DNA of 64,000 bases from Balanoglossus misakiensis (lineage: Eukaryota; Hemichordata): contig CM082576.2 of NCBI GenBank assembly GCA_040954595.2, forward strand, positions 10,292,001 to 10,356,000, written 5' to 3'. The notes below the pieces were generated by a model. It worked only from the letters and a program-made list of their open reading frames with translations, ran no database searches and had not been told where the DNA came from. Numbering within the stretch: the first letter of the stretch is position 1; every line of letters begins with the position of its first letter. This document shows positions 24,831-39,700 of the stretch, piece by piece. The position numbers were made by a program, and so were the translations under genes.

Positions 24831-26330
24831 TAGTGGTCAACGCAATAACTTTTGATTTCTCGCGGCTCCAAAAGTCAATTTCTTTTTGACACTTGAACGA
24901 GCTTGAAACTTGTCAAAATGTAACAAAAGTGAGATCCGAACGTACGCGCGCGTCCGCCCGTAAATTGCTTGCTCATCATTTTCCCAATTTCGCAAAAAAG
25001 AATTAAAGTGCAGTACACGTGAAAGTAAAACAAAACAACCGGATCTTTCCAATTCTAAAACAGTCATGAAATATTTTCCGCATTGATGGTCAACCCGGAA
25101 GATTGGGCCACTGTGTTTGTTTTTCTTTGTAAAGTTGAGGCAATATTATGACAAATGCTGACAGGATGAAGTTAAAAGTAGTACCATATTACTAGTAAAG
25201 TATCCCATTTTAAATGGTATATCCGTGCCAGGTTATAAATATAAACCCTTATTAATTAAGAAAATCCAATCATATGGGAAATCTGTGTGTGTGTGCAATA
25301 ACTGCATCAATGAGCAAAATCTTGGTGTTTTATCAATTAAAATGCATCAGAAAAGTAAACCAGGATTTTATACCAGTGAATGAAAGAATTTTTGGGAGGT
25401 GTGATACTGATAGTAATAAAATAGATGACTAGTTTCATTTTCTATTCTTTTGTATGTGTGAAAGAACTGTACTACTTCAGGGGGTTTGCAACAATCTTTC
25501 CATTATCTTCTGCTATCTCACATAAGGAAGCCAGCATGTCATGTATTTTTAAAAGGTGATGAATGTCAATCCTAGCCTCAAAAACTTGCAATCTTCTTGA
25601 AAAATACAGGTTTATGCTGAAGCCTCAAGGAACTCCAACCGATATGGAAATAAAAGCTTTGTTTTTTCATAGACCCTGAAGTGTCTGTGTTTTTTTTTAT
25701 ATCATACAGGATCATAAAGTTTTGCGCGGATTGAGACTTACCCAACCAAATAACGCCCTCTATGGGCAAACTAGGTGCTTATTGGTTCTGGTACATTTGT
25801 ACATGTAGTATGGTATGACCACCCAGACTCCAGGGTGCATTCAATTAACGTTCCCTTGGACACCCAGTGTGGTACACAGGGAAGTAAATTGAGTGGGTAG
25901 GTCTTCAGCAAATATTTATAAAAGGAAATACGCATATATTTTTATGAATCAAAATACATTTCCAAACCCCCAACTCATTATATGTCCATTAGCAGTTCAA
26001 GTAAAAAGGTCATGAAGTCCTATATATGCTAGTTGGCCACCTCGAGACATAATTTGGTCCGCCATCTGAGAATACTTAACAGCTTCCTTAAGTAAGGTTT
26101 CAGTGGTTTGCTACAGAAAGCACCAGAATAGTCGAATGTCAAAGTTGGAGAGTTCCCTTATTACCATGGTTACTGTCTAATTCGCTTGCATTACTTTTTA
26201 AAGATGAAAATATGAATGAGTGGGAGCTATTGGGACTGTGCTACAACAGAAATTGTGTCGTCAATGAATATTTTCAATGGGAAATACGGACACAACTTTT
26301 ATGATAACTGGGTCCTCTGTACGTCAGCTC

Positions 26331-26765
26331 TAGCCCGGAGACACAGGCGTAGTAGGGGAAAAGGAACGCCCGGGGACAGTCTCTATTTACGCACCGAATT
26401 CTGTGCGGAGAACGACACGGGTGGTAAATCTTGTGTGTAAGCTAATTGGTCACTTAAATGTAACAATGTGTAAACCAAATGACATCATCGCATTCTAAAT
26501 AAGGAAATAGAGGTGGAGTCATGAGTGAAATTCCCGCAACGGGGTGTGGGAGTGGTTTTGAAGGTGTATGAATATTCATAACCAAGCTTTGTTAATTATA
26601 TCATCCAACCACTGGCGCCCGTCAACATTTGATAGATCACTCGTTATCCATTCGTTACTAAGCGACCCTGATCGTTGCCAGGGCTACTATCTTTCAGCTC
26701 AGCAGGAAATTTCTCTACTGTCCCCGGGCGTTGTATTCTAGATCGACGCCTGTGTCTCCGGGCTA
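26331..26765. mobile_element. MULE-like non-autonomous element with 9-bp target duplication
   Basis: 435 bp. Terminal inverted repeats of about 48 bp begin TAGCCCGGAGACACAGGCGT and share a second conserved block, AACGCCCGGGGACAGT. A perfect 9-bp direct repeat CGTCAGCTC flanks the element (26322-26330 and 26766-26774). Long inverted repeats with 9-bp duplications are typical of Mutator-like elements. No transposase ORF lies inside. Confidence 0.85.
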
Positions 26766-29700
26766 CGTCAGCTCACACTGTCCCTCTATGGCAGGTTTTA
26801 AAACACCTTTTGTTTTGAGTTCATATGTATACCTTTTTAAAGCCCCAGTAGCTGTCTGAGGGGTTTTTGTGAGACATGAATTTATCAATAAAGTTTCATT
26901 TACATATATTTTATCATACCAGTTTCAACAGTCAGAGTATGCCAACATTTTCATTTTCATCATATAATGAATTTAGAGATTTTTCTAAATGACTCACCTC
27001 CTTATCTCCATTTGGTGTCAAATGATATAAACCATGCTTCAGAAAGCTTTCTCCTCATACATAATCAATAGTCTTGTAGCAAGTCTGAACGAAGCGGTCA
27101 TTCAACCTCCAAGGTCGGCCATGCATCACACCTTGAACGCTCCCCCGGTCATAAATTATCTTTGATTCATTATTACTTTGAAATGTATTGTAAACTACTG
27201 GTGGGTGGATATAATGCTCTAAAATACATTTCTTCTTATGATTCATGCAAGTCTACTATTCACAGAACATTTTACCTTCAGCCTGTAGTAGGGAAGAGGA
27301 TTAAATGAGTATGTATTGGGGAGATCCAGTTCAAATTGTGTTTCTGGAAAAAACGTGGAGAAATATATGGTGTTAGAAAGATCTTTCAGGCTCTCATTAT
27401 ATGTGAATCATACCCTAATTAAATGATTTATAACAGAGCAAATAAATTTAAGCTATGACAACTACAGTTCCGATGTTACTAATTTAACCCTTGACCTTTT
27501 TAAAATCAGTGCATTATACTTGTGTACGTCAAGTCTCGCGAAATTTATGACATCAAGGTCCTTTCATAATCAACTATAGTTTGCATTTCTTGAGTGATAA
27601 TAGTTTTATGTGACCGTTTATGATGCTCAGACCTTGAAAGCTACCTTGTAACCATTAGGCACACATTTATTTTTTAATCATTCAAGCATGTGGACGGTTG
27701 AACCCATATTAAAGAACTATTAACTACAAGCTTTTGTTTGCAAGAGTTTGTGAGTTTTTTTACTATTCTAACAAACCTGCTTTGTCAAATCAGGACCACT
27801 TTTTTTAAAGTAGCTGTGCATGCATGGTTGTATAGCTGAAACTGTTGGCATATTGTTTCTTTCATTCAAGATTGATTCATGTTTATGAACATAAACATCG
27901 AAAGCAGATGTAAAGTAAATCCTGGACAACCTAAATGTTAGAGCAGTCATTTTGAAACTCTGGTTTTTTGGTTCCAGTGAACCTAAGTGCACATAAGGAG
28001 GCCCTCTGTGGCCTCTTCAGTGCTATGTTCTTAATGTTCACTGATATAAATGTCTCCGTGTTGGTGAGCATTAACCACTACTGGTAGCAATTCTTTTCAT
28101 GACATTCATATCACAAAGACATTATTTGACTACAGAATATTGATGTTTTGATACTGCATGTATGTGCACGTATATTATGAAAACAAAAGCAACCAATAAT
28201 TACTGATGCTATGTTGGGGGCGCACACACTGTAGATATTACTTTGACTTGGCTGTACATGGCTTTATGGTATTATAATAACAATAACCAAAATAAAATAG
28301 AATAATAACGTGGTGAAAACCACATCTGTTCTTATTAATCTATTCTGGCTGTGTATCTGTTCATGTTGATGATTTTAATCTGTCCTACATTCTGGGCAGA
28401 CCTTAGATCAAAAGATGCATGACTTTTTCTTTACTGCGTGTGGTAAATTCAACAGTCAAAGCATATCGCCGGACATCCTTTTCATATTCCATAAATTCCT
28501 TGTGGAACATTTTGCCAACAGAAGTTTTTACAGAACATGCAATTTACATGATTACAACTGCAAAAGTGTTTAAATGTGGCTTTACCTATGTTCAATCCAG
28601 TTTTTCCCTTTTTTTTGCAATTTTACGAGTTACAATGCACCACCATTTTCACTCTCACCACGTTCACATTTACTCTGCATATAAGATCATTATTCATTTA
28701 ATTCTTAAGACTGAATACGATTTAAAGAGATTAAATATTTTTGAAGTAATATATTTGTCACTTCCATTCAAAACTCATGAGGTATGAACTTAATATCAAG
28801 TAACGCCTATTCAAATATCATTGCTCATGAGTCACCAGGGGGTCGACTAAACCATCTTTCCCACGGATTTTCAAACAAACTAACCAGTGGTTTAAAGCTC
28901 CAATAACTCTAACTTCAGGCCATTTTCTCAGTATTTTTGTTTCGGGTATCAACTGTGGCTTCTTGTTCTACTCTGTTCAACATAAAAAATTGCTCAGCAT
29001 TTTGTGGCAGCCATATTTGATGACATCAGCATTTGAGAAGACTTGCCTGTGGTCCAAAGTCAGTACCGAGTAAAAGAAAATAATTACGTCTAAAATTGCT
29101 TTTGATATCACACCTTTGTATTAATAGAAATGCATGAAAAATATACAGCCAATGGGACTTCAATGACACCACAAGGGCAAATGTAAAATTGTTATGCCAG
29201 GTTAATTTATAGACGTTAAAATTTTGTGCAATTTATTTTTAGACTTCATTAGTGAAACGACTATAGTTACCAGTAACTTTTTAGCAGTTCACTAGCTGCT
29301 ATGCTGGAAAGGCAACCCTTACTTTATTTTCTGCTCTACTTTAATATCAAGCACTTACTATCCGTCCAATCGAACCACATATTTTGTAAAAAAAAAATGT
29401 ATATATGGATGCCTGTTGATTATGACTTGACAGGTGGCTGTCAATTGATCATCCCTATACACACACACCTTTATTTGCATGTAGCTACATGTACAGATTG
29501 ACTGGGCAGCTTGAAAGCCCAAGGGGAAGAATTCGTCCAGAATTCGAATTGAAGGCGAGAAAGGACTCAATTCTGTGCGTAGTGACATACACAACACATA
29601 ATCCTTATACGGACATGAGTGGGTAGGGGTGGGAGGGGTATATACTTACAGAAGAAAAAAAATGTAACGTAGTACATTACACGCTGTGCCAATGCGCCAA

Positions 29701-29976
29701 AGCCATGTATCAGAGAAGCACTGTCACATTGTGCAGGCGTCTCGGTATCACTGTCACCCCTGTTTGGGTGGGCAGGGGGAGTGACCTAAATTGATCGAAT
29801 TTCACTTTTTGAACGGGTGACAATCTGAGATGCATGCGTTGCTGTTGCATACCACCATTTTGTGACTTGGTAATTTGATCTCCAGTTCTTTGCACTCACA
29901 GAATACGTCTGCTATAAGGTCTGAGCATAATTCACTTTATTCTTCCAACTATTAATAGGGTTGCACAGTCCTCAGA

Positions 29977-30292
29977 AACGCCCCATGAGCTGCCACTTTT
30001 AGCATATTTTTAACCATATAAAATACTTAAATCTTCTCCTTTTCTTTAAGCTAATGAAGACCCCATTTTGAATTTGTGAAGATTCCCTAACATGTATATG
30101 CCCATACCATATGATAGTTATCTACTCTTACATCAGACTGGATGAATAGGTGTGGCTTGCATTTATTAACTAACTTTAAGTCACAATCAAAGTTTGATAA
30201 ATACTTTTGTGTATACCTATCAGTAAGTTTCCAAGTTTGAAAGAGAAGTGATGAAAATAATGCAAAAAATTGGCAGCTCATGGGCCTTTATT
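29977..30292. mobile_element. GGCAGCTC-family inverted-repeat element, copy 1
   Basis: The ends are imperfect inverted repeats around GCCCATGAGCTGCC. The interior shares GATGAAAATAATGCAAA and a GGTGTGGC...ATTTATTAACT segment with the other two copies. Confidence 0.65.
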
Positions 30293-30972
30293 ACCGGTAA
30301 TCAAATTAAATTCGAAAAGACATCATTAAAAGTGCTGGTTAAAAATACACAAAAGAAAAAAATATTCTATACAAAAATGCATGTTTGCACAAGCAAAACA
30401 AAACAAACAATATATGTTTTCAAACATACTTTTTAAAATAATCATGTCTAATAATATACTTCCGGCAGTTTTAGTCAATACAGGCGTCTCTCCAATGTGA
30501 AGAAAGATAACAGTTCAGTCAAAATAGGAGTATGTTTATCGTCTGCTAACAAAACATGCACAGTAAAACTAGAAATATAGAGACTGTTTCTAAGTGAAGG
30601 TCTGACCTGTTATAACAGCAGCTGGCGAATGCTCTAGTAACAAAGCTTCGAAATTCATTTTGATGGTGGCATAATAATTTCAGCTGCTGGGGCCATGATT
30701 TTAATATTCAAAGCCAAAATATACATACCATAAGCTCACCCAAACTTAATTACTAACTTCTTTTACATAATTATGTGACAATTCACATTCGGTACACTCA
30801 ATTATTTTACCGTGTGCCTTTTGAAATATCGTAACAGCAAATCTCATACTACTGTAACATATGTAAATATGCGTACAACAAGTAGACTGCTTAGTGTCTA
30901 TACCACAAAGCAAGCAAATATTACACCACTTGCCTTTGATTGGCATTACTTGAGAACATGATAATGTGCTAG

Positions 30973-31259
30973 TTAAAGCCCCTAGAGCTGCCAAATTTCA
31001 CATCTTTTTTTTCCATAATAAAATACTTCAAATCTATTCCCTATCCTTTAAAATCCACACCATTAAGCCATGAGGCTGATTAAATCGGTGCGGCACCGGT
31101 TTAATATATAGCGTGTTTAAATCACTACATACAGCCACAATCGGACATCAATAAGACATGATGTATACCTATTACTTTAAGCTCATTTCCATGTACCAAG
31201 CTTCGTTGGAAAATTATCACGAAAAATAATGCAAAAAGTGGCAGCTCTAGATGCTTTAA
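30973..31259. mobile_element. GGCAGCTC-family inverted-repeat element, copy 2
   Basis: The left end TTAAAGCCCCTAGAGCTGCC mirrors the right end GGCAGCTCTAGATGCTTTAA. It carries the family AATAATGCAAAAAGTGGCAGC segment next to its right end. No ORF of note. Confidence 0.7.
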
Positions 31260-33589
31260 TTTGCACCCCAAACTCTAAATACACACCATTTGTCACGCTA
31301 AAATATATATTTTGCAGACCATCACCTTCACATCCTTAATTTACATCAAATGGAATTCAGAGTTTACAGGAGCTCCATATAATTGCATTGTACATGCATG
31401 ATTACTCAATCGATTCAGTTGGTCAGTTTTTCACATCAACTACTCCCACAACATTTACAGAAATATTTCCTTCAACGAGAATTGAATAGAATATACCCCT
31501 ATACCATTTACATTTACAAATTTATCCAAGGATACAGAGCACAAAATCTTGTGTTTAATATATATATATATTGATAAAGTAGTGAATAATACATATTTCA
31601 GTTATTGCTATATCTAAAAATACCATATCTCTTTAAAAGTTGCTGGCACAGCTTTGATAATTTTCTTCATTTTCTGATGTGTTGTACATAAAAAATTATT
31701 AGCCATACGATTTGTAGTTCAAACTTTTAGTTTTACCATGCTCAGACCATGCATGCAGGCATGTCCGTTTTGTTTACCAATAAAGTTGAACATGGGCACA
31801 CAACGGTCATTACCATGGGAATGCAACATGCATGACTATATATATAGGCACAGTTACTGTTGATATATTGATTATATTTCTCATTATTATTTTGTTGATA
31901 AAACAATCAATACCCGTATTGATGGTACATGTATAATCACCAGTCCAGAATATCTATGCTGGTTTAATAACTTTTGTTTATCACTGTATTGCCGAGTTTT
32001 TTGGCCCATATTTATTTGCTTGATACAAACAGCCACTGCTCATACGGTACATTTGTACTTACTTAAACAAGCTATCATCTTAGAAGGCAGAGAGAGAAAA
32101 AACTGATTGACATATTGCATTGACCAAGTTGGATAAATGCCCACACTGTGCATTGTCAATACTCTCAACAGTATATGCAAATATAACAGTTCAGTTAATG
32201 ACCTGATATAAATATAACTATGGTTTTCATCCGTGCCCAGAGTTCAAAATTAGAAAGCAGTATCATTAACTGTTAGCTTCACTGCTTTAGGTGTATTTTG
32301 CTCAGAGGAACACCTGATTGTTCTGTGAAAGGCACTTTTTCCCAATTCAGAAACTTTTCATACATCCCCCATAACTAGCATATTTAGGTGGCAGGAAATT
32401 CTGACCACATACCCCCCAGTATTACCTCTAACAGCAAGTAAGTGCATTTGAGGCCACACTATTTTATAACAAGCATGATTTTTAAAAGCCCTGGGTCAGG
32501 GTCACCTTGACAATTTGATAGAATTCCCTGTACATCAGCCAAATGCTACTTTTACATCATGTGAAATGTATCTGTTGTGTCATCAGTAGAAAGTTGCTGA
32601 GTCAGTGGGTGTGTCATGCTGGCTTCGAAGGCACACTGTAACTAGATATAAGTCTGGGAACAGTTTATATAAAGGTAGACGACAGCCAAGCTCTGGGTCA
32701 GTTGTAACTGCTGGCAAAGTGTGGAAGATTATACCACATGTTATGTTATACGTTATGTTATTCTATGTTTATGTTATGTTGCCACATTCCAGATGGCCAT
32801 TTTGAACATTTTGGGATTAATGGCTGGAATGCCTGTCCAATTACGAATATTAAAATTTCAATGAAGGCAGACTTTTGCGTCTAAAAATTGTTTCTCTATC
32901 GCTCAAAAGGTTACCCTGTGTAAAAGTAGTTCTATAGGGAAGACTACAAAGGAATGTGTCAGAATGCATTATCAATTTGTGTAGTTCCGGTAACTTTAAA
33001 ATACAAATCTCTAAACACTGGGCAGTTTGGGGACGCAACAAGCACCCATAACTCACGAATCACACAAATTATTTCATGATTAAAAAGAAAATAGGTGCCT
33101 CTTCGTGATTCAGTACCACACACATCACGGAAAGTTGGCTTCAATTTTTTTTACAGATTCCAGGGGGGGGGGGGGGGGGGAAACACACATTTTTTCATCA
33201 TGAGTGAGTGTGTGCATGTGAAACTTTTAGATAAGTGCAATATACACTCAGTGTGTACTGACAGTGTGATATTTCCAGGTCATTTTACCCTAGAGGGTAG
33301 ACCACATACTGCAGTTGTATGCACCCCACTTCTGACATCACTGTAAATCATTAATATATATTAGCGCTAGTGTCCTTGTGCACACCAGTCTGTGTGGAAA
33401 GGTGAAAATACCACAGCCAATCACGTACTATGTAAAAAAAAAAAGCCCACTGGGGATAAAAATATCAGTTGTACCACCACATGTAGTGGCTATAACTGTG
33501 TGGGCTGTCATTTAAAAACAAAACACTTCAAGGTTTTAAAAAAGTCTCTTAGAGCCCTGGCATTCTATCAAGTGATTCATCCCACTTTT

Positions 33590-33716
33590 TCAACTTTTTA
33601 TAAGCGACAGAAATTCCTCTCTGGTCTTTGGGTCTTCTCTGAAATATCCCAGCATGCAGCTTGTAACCGTCTTGCTGTTGAGCTTTTGGACGCCTCGCAT
33701 CACCATACACATGTGT
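33590..33716 (-). CDS. GCH1: GCH1 exon 6 (zinc ligand Cys220, C-terminus)
   Basis: Residues 217-258: [22 protein letters not shown] and [12 protein letters not shown], ending with TGA at 33592-33590. Confidence 0.98.
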
Positions 33717-36700
33717 CTGTGGGGTGGGCGAGTAGACAAAAAAAGGTAGACAATCGGTTATTTGAGTTGATCTGATAGGAAATAATATCACCGGGAACTG
33801 AGACAACTCAATATGGGGTGTACAATTTTTAAGGAATAGATTAAGAAATCATAAAAACTTTAACTGATTCCAGAGTGGGTACAGGTTTCTGAATTCTGCC
33901 ACAGTTTAATATTTCTAAAGGAAAACTTGTAAGATGTGGCCAAAAATCTTCAATTTTTTCAAATGCAGTAAAAAATACAAATTATGCAAATTAGTAATTA
34001 ACATGAATGCTGGGAGCTCAAAACATTGTCAATGTTTTAGGGAATACTCACGAAGCTTCCACTACAACCCCTACACCAGCAGGTGCAACAGCTTCAGTTA
34101 GCGCTATGGCAATCTGTTTGGTCAGCCTTTCTTGAACTGAAACCAAAAAAAAACCCAGAAGCTATCATCAAAAGACAGTAAAATTAGCCATTAATTAGTT
34201 AAAGTGGTCCAAACTTTCTGTTTCTTGAATGTTAAAACATCACATTGGGGCATCATGACCAGTACAGCCATGTCAAAATATCTTCAAAACAACAGACAGC
34301 TGTCGTCTACACCAAACCCTTTTTGAACCAAATTATCGCATATTTGCCAAAGTTCTAGTAGCTTTCCCTTTTGACATTTGAGTACATAACCTCTTGAAAC
34401 AAAATAAAGCAAAATACTGGCATCAAGCCACGACTGAAGTTGTATATTCATAAGATAATTTATGAGTCACCCAACAGAATCATAACTCGTGTATTCAACA
34501 TGAATGCATATATATTTCAACAATGTATCTCCACAAGGACATGACTATCTTGTTTGCAAGTATATCTATTGCTACACACTCAGCACTATATATAGATACA
34601 GGACAATAATTCACAGCTAAAAGTGAACACCCAACTCAAATGCTGGTACATGCATGTATTTACAGCTGTACCTACCCTGCAATCTCCTGCTGAACATTTC
34701 AACAATTCTGAACAGAGAAAAGAAATAAATTATGAGTTTTGTTATCATGGAAGAAAGCCCAGGGACCATTCATTCAATGGCTGGGATTAGTGGACGCGTG
34801 GCATGATGGCAGAAAAACTGGTCATGAACTTTGCTGTCGTCAATGTCAATTTCGGTATGAATAACTGAGCCAGCTATCAAACAATAAATAATTCTTCTAA
34901 ATACATCAATTTACCTGTCATCAGGAAATCTATGGTGAAAGTGCTGACTTTTACAATAGATTGAGGCTCAGAAAGCTAACCAACTCCCTCAGTCTTGCAC
35001 ACATGTACAGAACTTAAAATTCATGCACATGTACTCACCTTGCAATCTTACTCAGACCGATAACTCTTTTATTTGGAAGGTACCCAATATGAACCTGCGA
35101 TAGAGATGACATTTCAGTTGGTGTAATCTTGTCTTTATACTGACATGGAGATCAAAAGATTTCCGTAGGTCTCAGATTTAGTAAGAAAGTAATACTTGTG
35201 AACTCATATTTTACGTATAGATAAAGGCAAGTAAATTTTCACCCATATAACAAAGGACCTGAACAGGCCTGGAGGGAAAAAATAGCTGGACGTGAGTTGT
35301 GAGAAAAACTATAGAGTGAAACATGTCACTTTACCTTGCCTACAAATGGCACAAGATGATGTTCACACATCGAGAACATTTCTATGTCTTTAACAACAAC
35401 CAGTTCATCATGATCTTCATCAAACACTGCATCGTTGAGAATATCTGTACGTTAAAAAAAAAGAATGATGTGGTCTGTTTCAGTGCATTGTTCTGTGCTT
35501 TCATTGGTGCTCTGAATGCTTGTAAAGAACGTTGAAGTAAATGAACTGTAGGACTGAGGGAAATTTTTTGTGACAGGAAAAAGACATGAATGATTCAACC
35601 TGTTACGACATTAGAATTAATGATGCAATAATTCAAACACAAGCTCTACGCACTAACGAATATCGTAAATGTATCCGACATAATTGGCACGAGGTCTTGC
35701 TTTATTAACGAATAAACTTTGATGAATGAGAACGCGTCCGCTACGCCTCCGTGAAATCGATGAGTGCTAACAATGAAAACTCATTCACAGCCGCTATAAC
35801 TGTCAATTCCATAATAGTATTTATTTGAGTGTCATTAGCTGGGGGAACACTCGACTACATAATAGGTTGGGGCTACATTATGAGGAATATTTGATCTGCA
35901 AGCACTTGAAGTTATGGAGTGGTGGAAATGTACACACGGTTTTTGCGTCAATACTTTAGAATATATATGCATAGGTGTAAGGACCTGTACAATATGGATT
36001 TGCTCTCACAGTCTTGTCTGCATTGACTGAAACAGATTTGGCAAAATATTTGTAACATTCTGTGCACAGAGAACTGTTTTTTGAACTGCCCATCAAAACA
36101 CCAGAACTGCAGACAAGTAGCGCATTTGATCAACATCAACATATATTTAACTATATTACATGTATAAAGAAAGATATTTGAATTCACTGTGACATTACTA
36201 TTTTACCTCGATAAAATTCGACATATCACACTGCACACATTTGCTGTTATTTTACTGTAAAACTTAAATAGCTAAACCATTAGACAGTTATTTTCTCTTT
36301 CTTCAGGAATATACAGCCAACAACCTGTTTTGAGATGAGTCAATAGTATTTTCATCAAGATAATTTTGGAAAAGAAAGGGAAGTGATATCTTTATACTGG
36401 AGGGTATATTAATATCACATGTTTGTTGAAGATTTACTGGTTATTTTGCTGGCCAGATGCAGTACAGTACTGTAGAGTGACTGACTCAATCTCAGAGAGC
36501 TGATGTTCAGTCCTTGTCAACTGTACAGTGCACACACGCCTCAATGTGTCTGCCATATTAGGACTCCATGGCCTCATTTGCATACTTATTGTACAGTGCA
36601 TACAGAAACATATACTGTATGATAGAACCGCTTTGGTTCCGGCAATACCGTCGGTGCGCAATAAAACTTTCTATTTTCTATATAAACATGCCGTGATACA

Positions 36701-39700
36701 TGGAGATTCAAATGGCAGCTCTGGATTTTGGGGACACCTGTTAAATATTCTCTTGTGAATATTAAAATCATTCCCAATTTTATGATAATTTGCTTGTATG
36801 TGTGAAACTTTCTTTAGGGTCTGTATATATAATACGTTGAGCGGACAGCTATTTTTTCACCATCTTTTATAATTGATTCATACTCGTTCTTATTTGCTAT
36901 TTATATATTATTAAGATGAATGCAGTGAATACAGTATTACTGCATAATACCTGATGAGATTACTTCACACATACAATAGTAGCCGTGTCTTTCCTTTCTT
37001 CTTCTTGTGTTGCATTACTTGGAAGATTAATTAAAGACTGGCAAGGGAGACCGCTAAATCATAGAATGCATTTATGAGCCGATATGAGCGAGCCATCTTA
37101 AAATAATCAATTTTCTGCAGATTTTCCCACTAGCAGTCCGACTTAAAATAGATTCACATTCAAACACAATACAGGATCCCGTCCGCGAAACGACCACAGA
37201 ATTAATTCGCTAAAAGTCCCGATTTCCCATTCATCTTGATTTTCACGTCACCATGGAAACCCAAAGAGCAAGTGTCCCTGAATCTCTGCCAATGGTGTAC
37301 GTGTGTGTGTGTGTGTCTATATATATATATGTGTATTGTTGGCGTATGTTGAACTGCCCGTTGACGCTATGAACCAGGAATGTCTTTTCAGCCGAGTGGG
37401 AGAAGGAATTAGAGGCGAGCGTGCCGTCATTGTTTCCAGTGATGGAGCAAGCGGAGGAGTAGTGAATCGTTTCCAAGGAAGTGGCGGAGTCGCCTGATGG
37501 AGAAATTGATTGAGAGAAGAGAAACCAGGAAGCAACGCTCAATCAGCGCCGCTTAGAGACCTCCTGTGGAGGACTTCGAACCCCTGACGTCAAAAGGGAC
37601 TTTTTCCAAATCAACTGTGAATTATACGACTGAATCATGTGAACTGTAAATATTTGAGTCAGATCAATTCCAGTGGCCGCTATTCATTCATGATGCTATT
37701 AAAGCACTATTTACACAAGGTTCACATTGACAAAAGACAAACAGTTCGACAACAAGTAAATGTGAAATGTGAAGGGGTTATAGTAGAAATTCAGGGAGAA
37801 ACTGACTATGCACCCCCACCTCGCAGTTTTGTTTGTACGAAAATATGCACTTCCTATAGTTAAAAACAAGAACTGAACTTTCACAGTGAGATGCTCATCA
37901 AAATCAAAACCAAAATAATATAATTTCAAACTGTAACATGTCTGTCTTTTATTCTCGCAAGGTGAGTTTTCCAATGCCCACCAACAGAATTTCTAATACT
38001 GTTATTTGCGCGAGCAATAAATTTTCGCGAAATACGCGAGAGCCAGAAAAAAATGTGAAAATAAAAAGTCCCGTAAAATGTTTTTCGGAGATAACGATGC
38101 AGTATATGAAATAAGAGAACGTGAAAATTAATCCTTGCATAAAAGTTGCCTCTTTTGATATTGCGAAAATTTCCTGTCATGAAAATAACCTGTTTTACAG
38201 TATTCACAAGTAATACTGACTGCCAAGGGAAAAAAATCATCAAGTGAGAAATTTTGCTTGATAATCATTAAGTTACAGTGTGTGACATCACAGGGCCATG
38301 GTGACCAATACTATATTCCCCTTTTGCGACTGCAAACACTTCAACCCCACATTTACAGTTCCTGTGACGTCAGCAACTGTTGCATTTTGGAGTAGCTGTA
38401 AGCAAATGGCATGAATGAGTTGATTAAACTCTCAAGACACTATGACGACAGAACTTCTGTGTTACATATTAAGCTGTTGCTTTTTTTTAAACAGATGGAC
38501 TTTGTTTGAACACCACTTGACGTGCAGTTTTTTATATTTTAAATAAGCTAATTATGAAATAAGAGTAGGCATTCACGTCTACAGTTTATGAGGGTGAACA
38601 TCCAGAATACATTTATTTTAAATATGGAAAATGAAAATTACCTGGGGTTTCATATTATTTGCCCTCACAAAAATATATTATTATATATAATCCCATGATA
38701 TCTTTCTTTGTTTGATGTCATCGTATACGAGTGGTTTTCGCGGAGCAGTGCAACTTCGAGCCGCAGGATTAGTACGTTCTCACAGCGAACTTTCAACAGA
38801 CTAAACTAGCATTAAAGGGCAGGTTTGGGTTATGTTCTAACAACATGGGTGTACAGAACACAGTTTTAAACACCATGCAATTACTGTAAAACACTTTATT
38901 TTCGCGAGCATTAAATTTACGCTAAATACGCGAGAGCCAAAAAAATGCGAAATAAAGACTCGCGTCCAATGTGTGAAAACGCGAAAATTAATACTCGCGT
39001 AACGGTGGCCTCTCTCGATATCGCGAAAATTTTTACTCGCGAAAAAAAGTGTTTTACAGTAGTTCCTGCAGAGCGGTCATTGGCTGAATGGCTAAGCTAC
39101 TGACATGACTGTACATGTAAACAACAATCATCTGTTGAGACAAGAATAGTAATTACACTTCGGAAGGATGAGAATATCCTAAAATACATGATGAACGGGA
39201 CAACATTTTCAGCACAGTTGCTGTAAAAGCTTAAAATATGACACCTTGCAATATCAATTACAGGATTGGCATTACCATCAATCACCTCGTGTTTATAGTT
39301 ACAGATGTCTATACCACTGAAACTGCCTTTATCACACATGATTTCATAACAGAAAAGGTGTTGATAACAGCTGAAGCACACTGATCTCCACCCACAGTGA
39401 ATAGAAGGCATACATTGCCAATACATAAAATACTTTTAGCATATTTTAAATCAATAACATATTTCAATGAATCTTCTCCTTTTCCTTAGTCGACAGATGA
39501 CAACATTTTAAAACTTGAATTTGTAACGAATCTAATACCCATGTGTGTATAACACAATAGCGGTGTACTTTTACAATTGCCGGCTGAATAAACGGGTGTG
39601 GCACCCATTTATTAACTTGTTTATTATCTATCAATGTACAGCCACAATCATAGGTTGATATCATGTTTTGTGCATACCCATCAGTAAAGCCCATTCAAAG

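Larger units (their letters stand above)
24831..33589. other. SAMD4-GCH1 intergenic region
   Basis: 8.8 kb, AT-rich, with no gene recognised on either strand. It holds a MULE-like element (26331-26765), two GGCAGCTC-family elements (about 30-31 kb) and a poly-G run (33163-33180). The part next to 33589 should be the GCH1 3'UTR; a minus-strand AATAAA is at 32011-32016. Confidence 0.6.

Noticed and set aside
37243-37542. 99-codon minus-strand ORF in GCH1 intron 1
   Set aside because: No homology and no clear donor. Kept only as part of a possible regulatory block.
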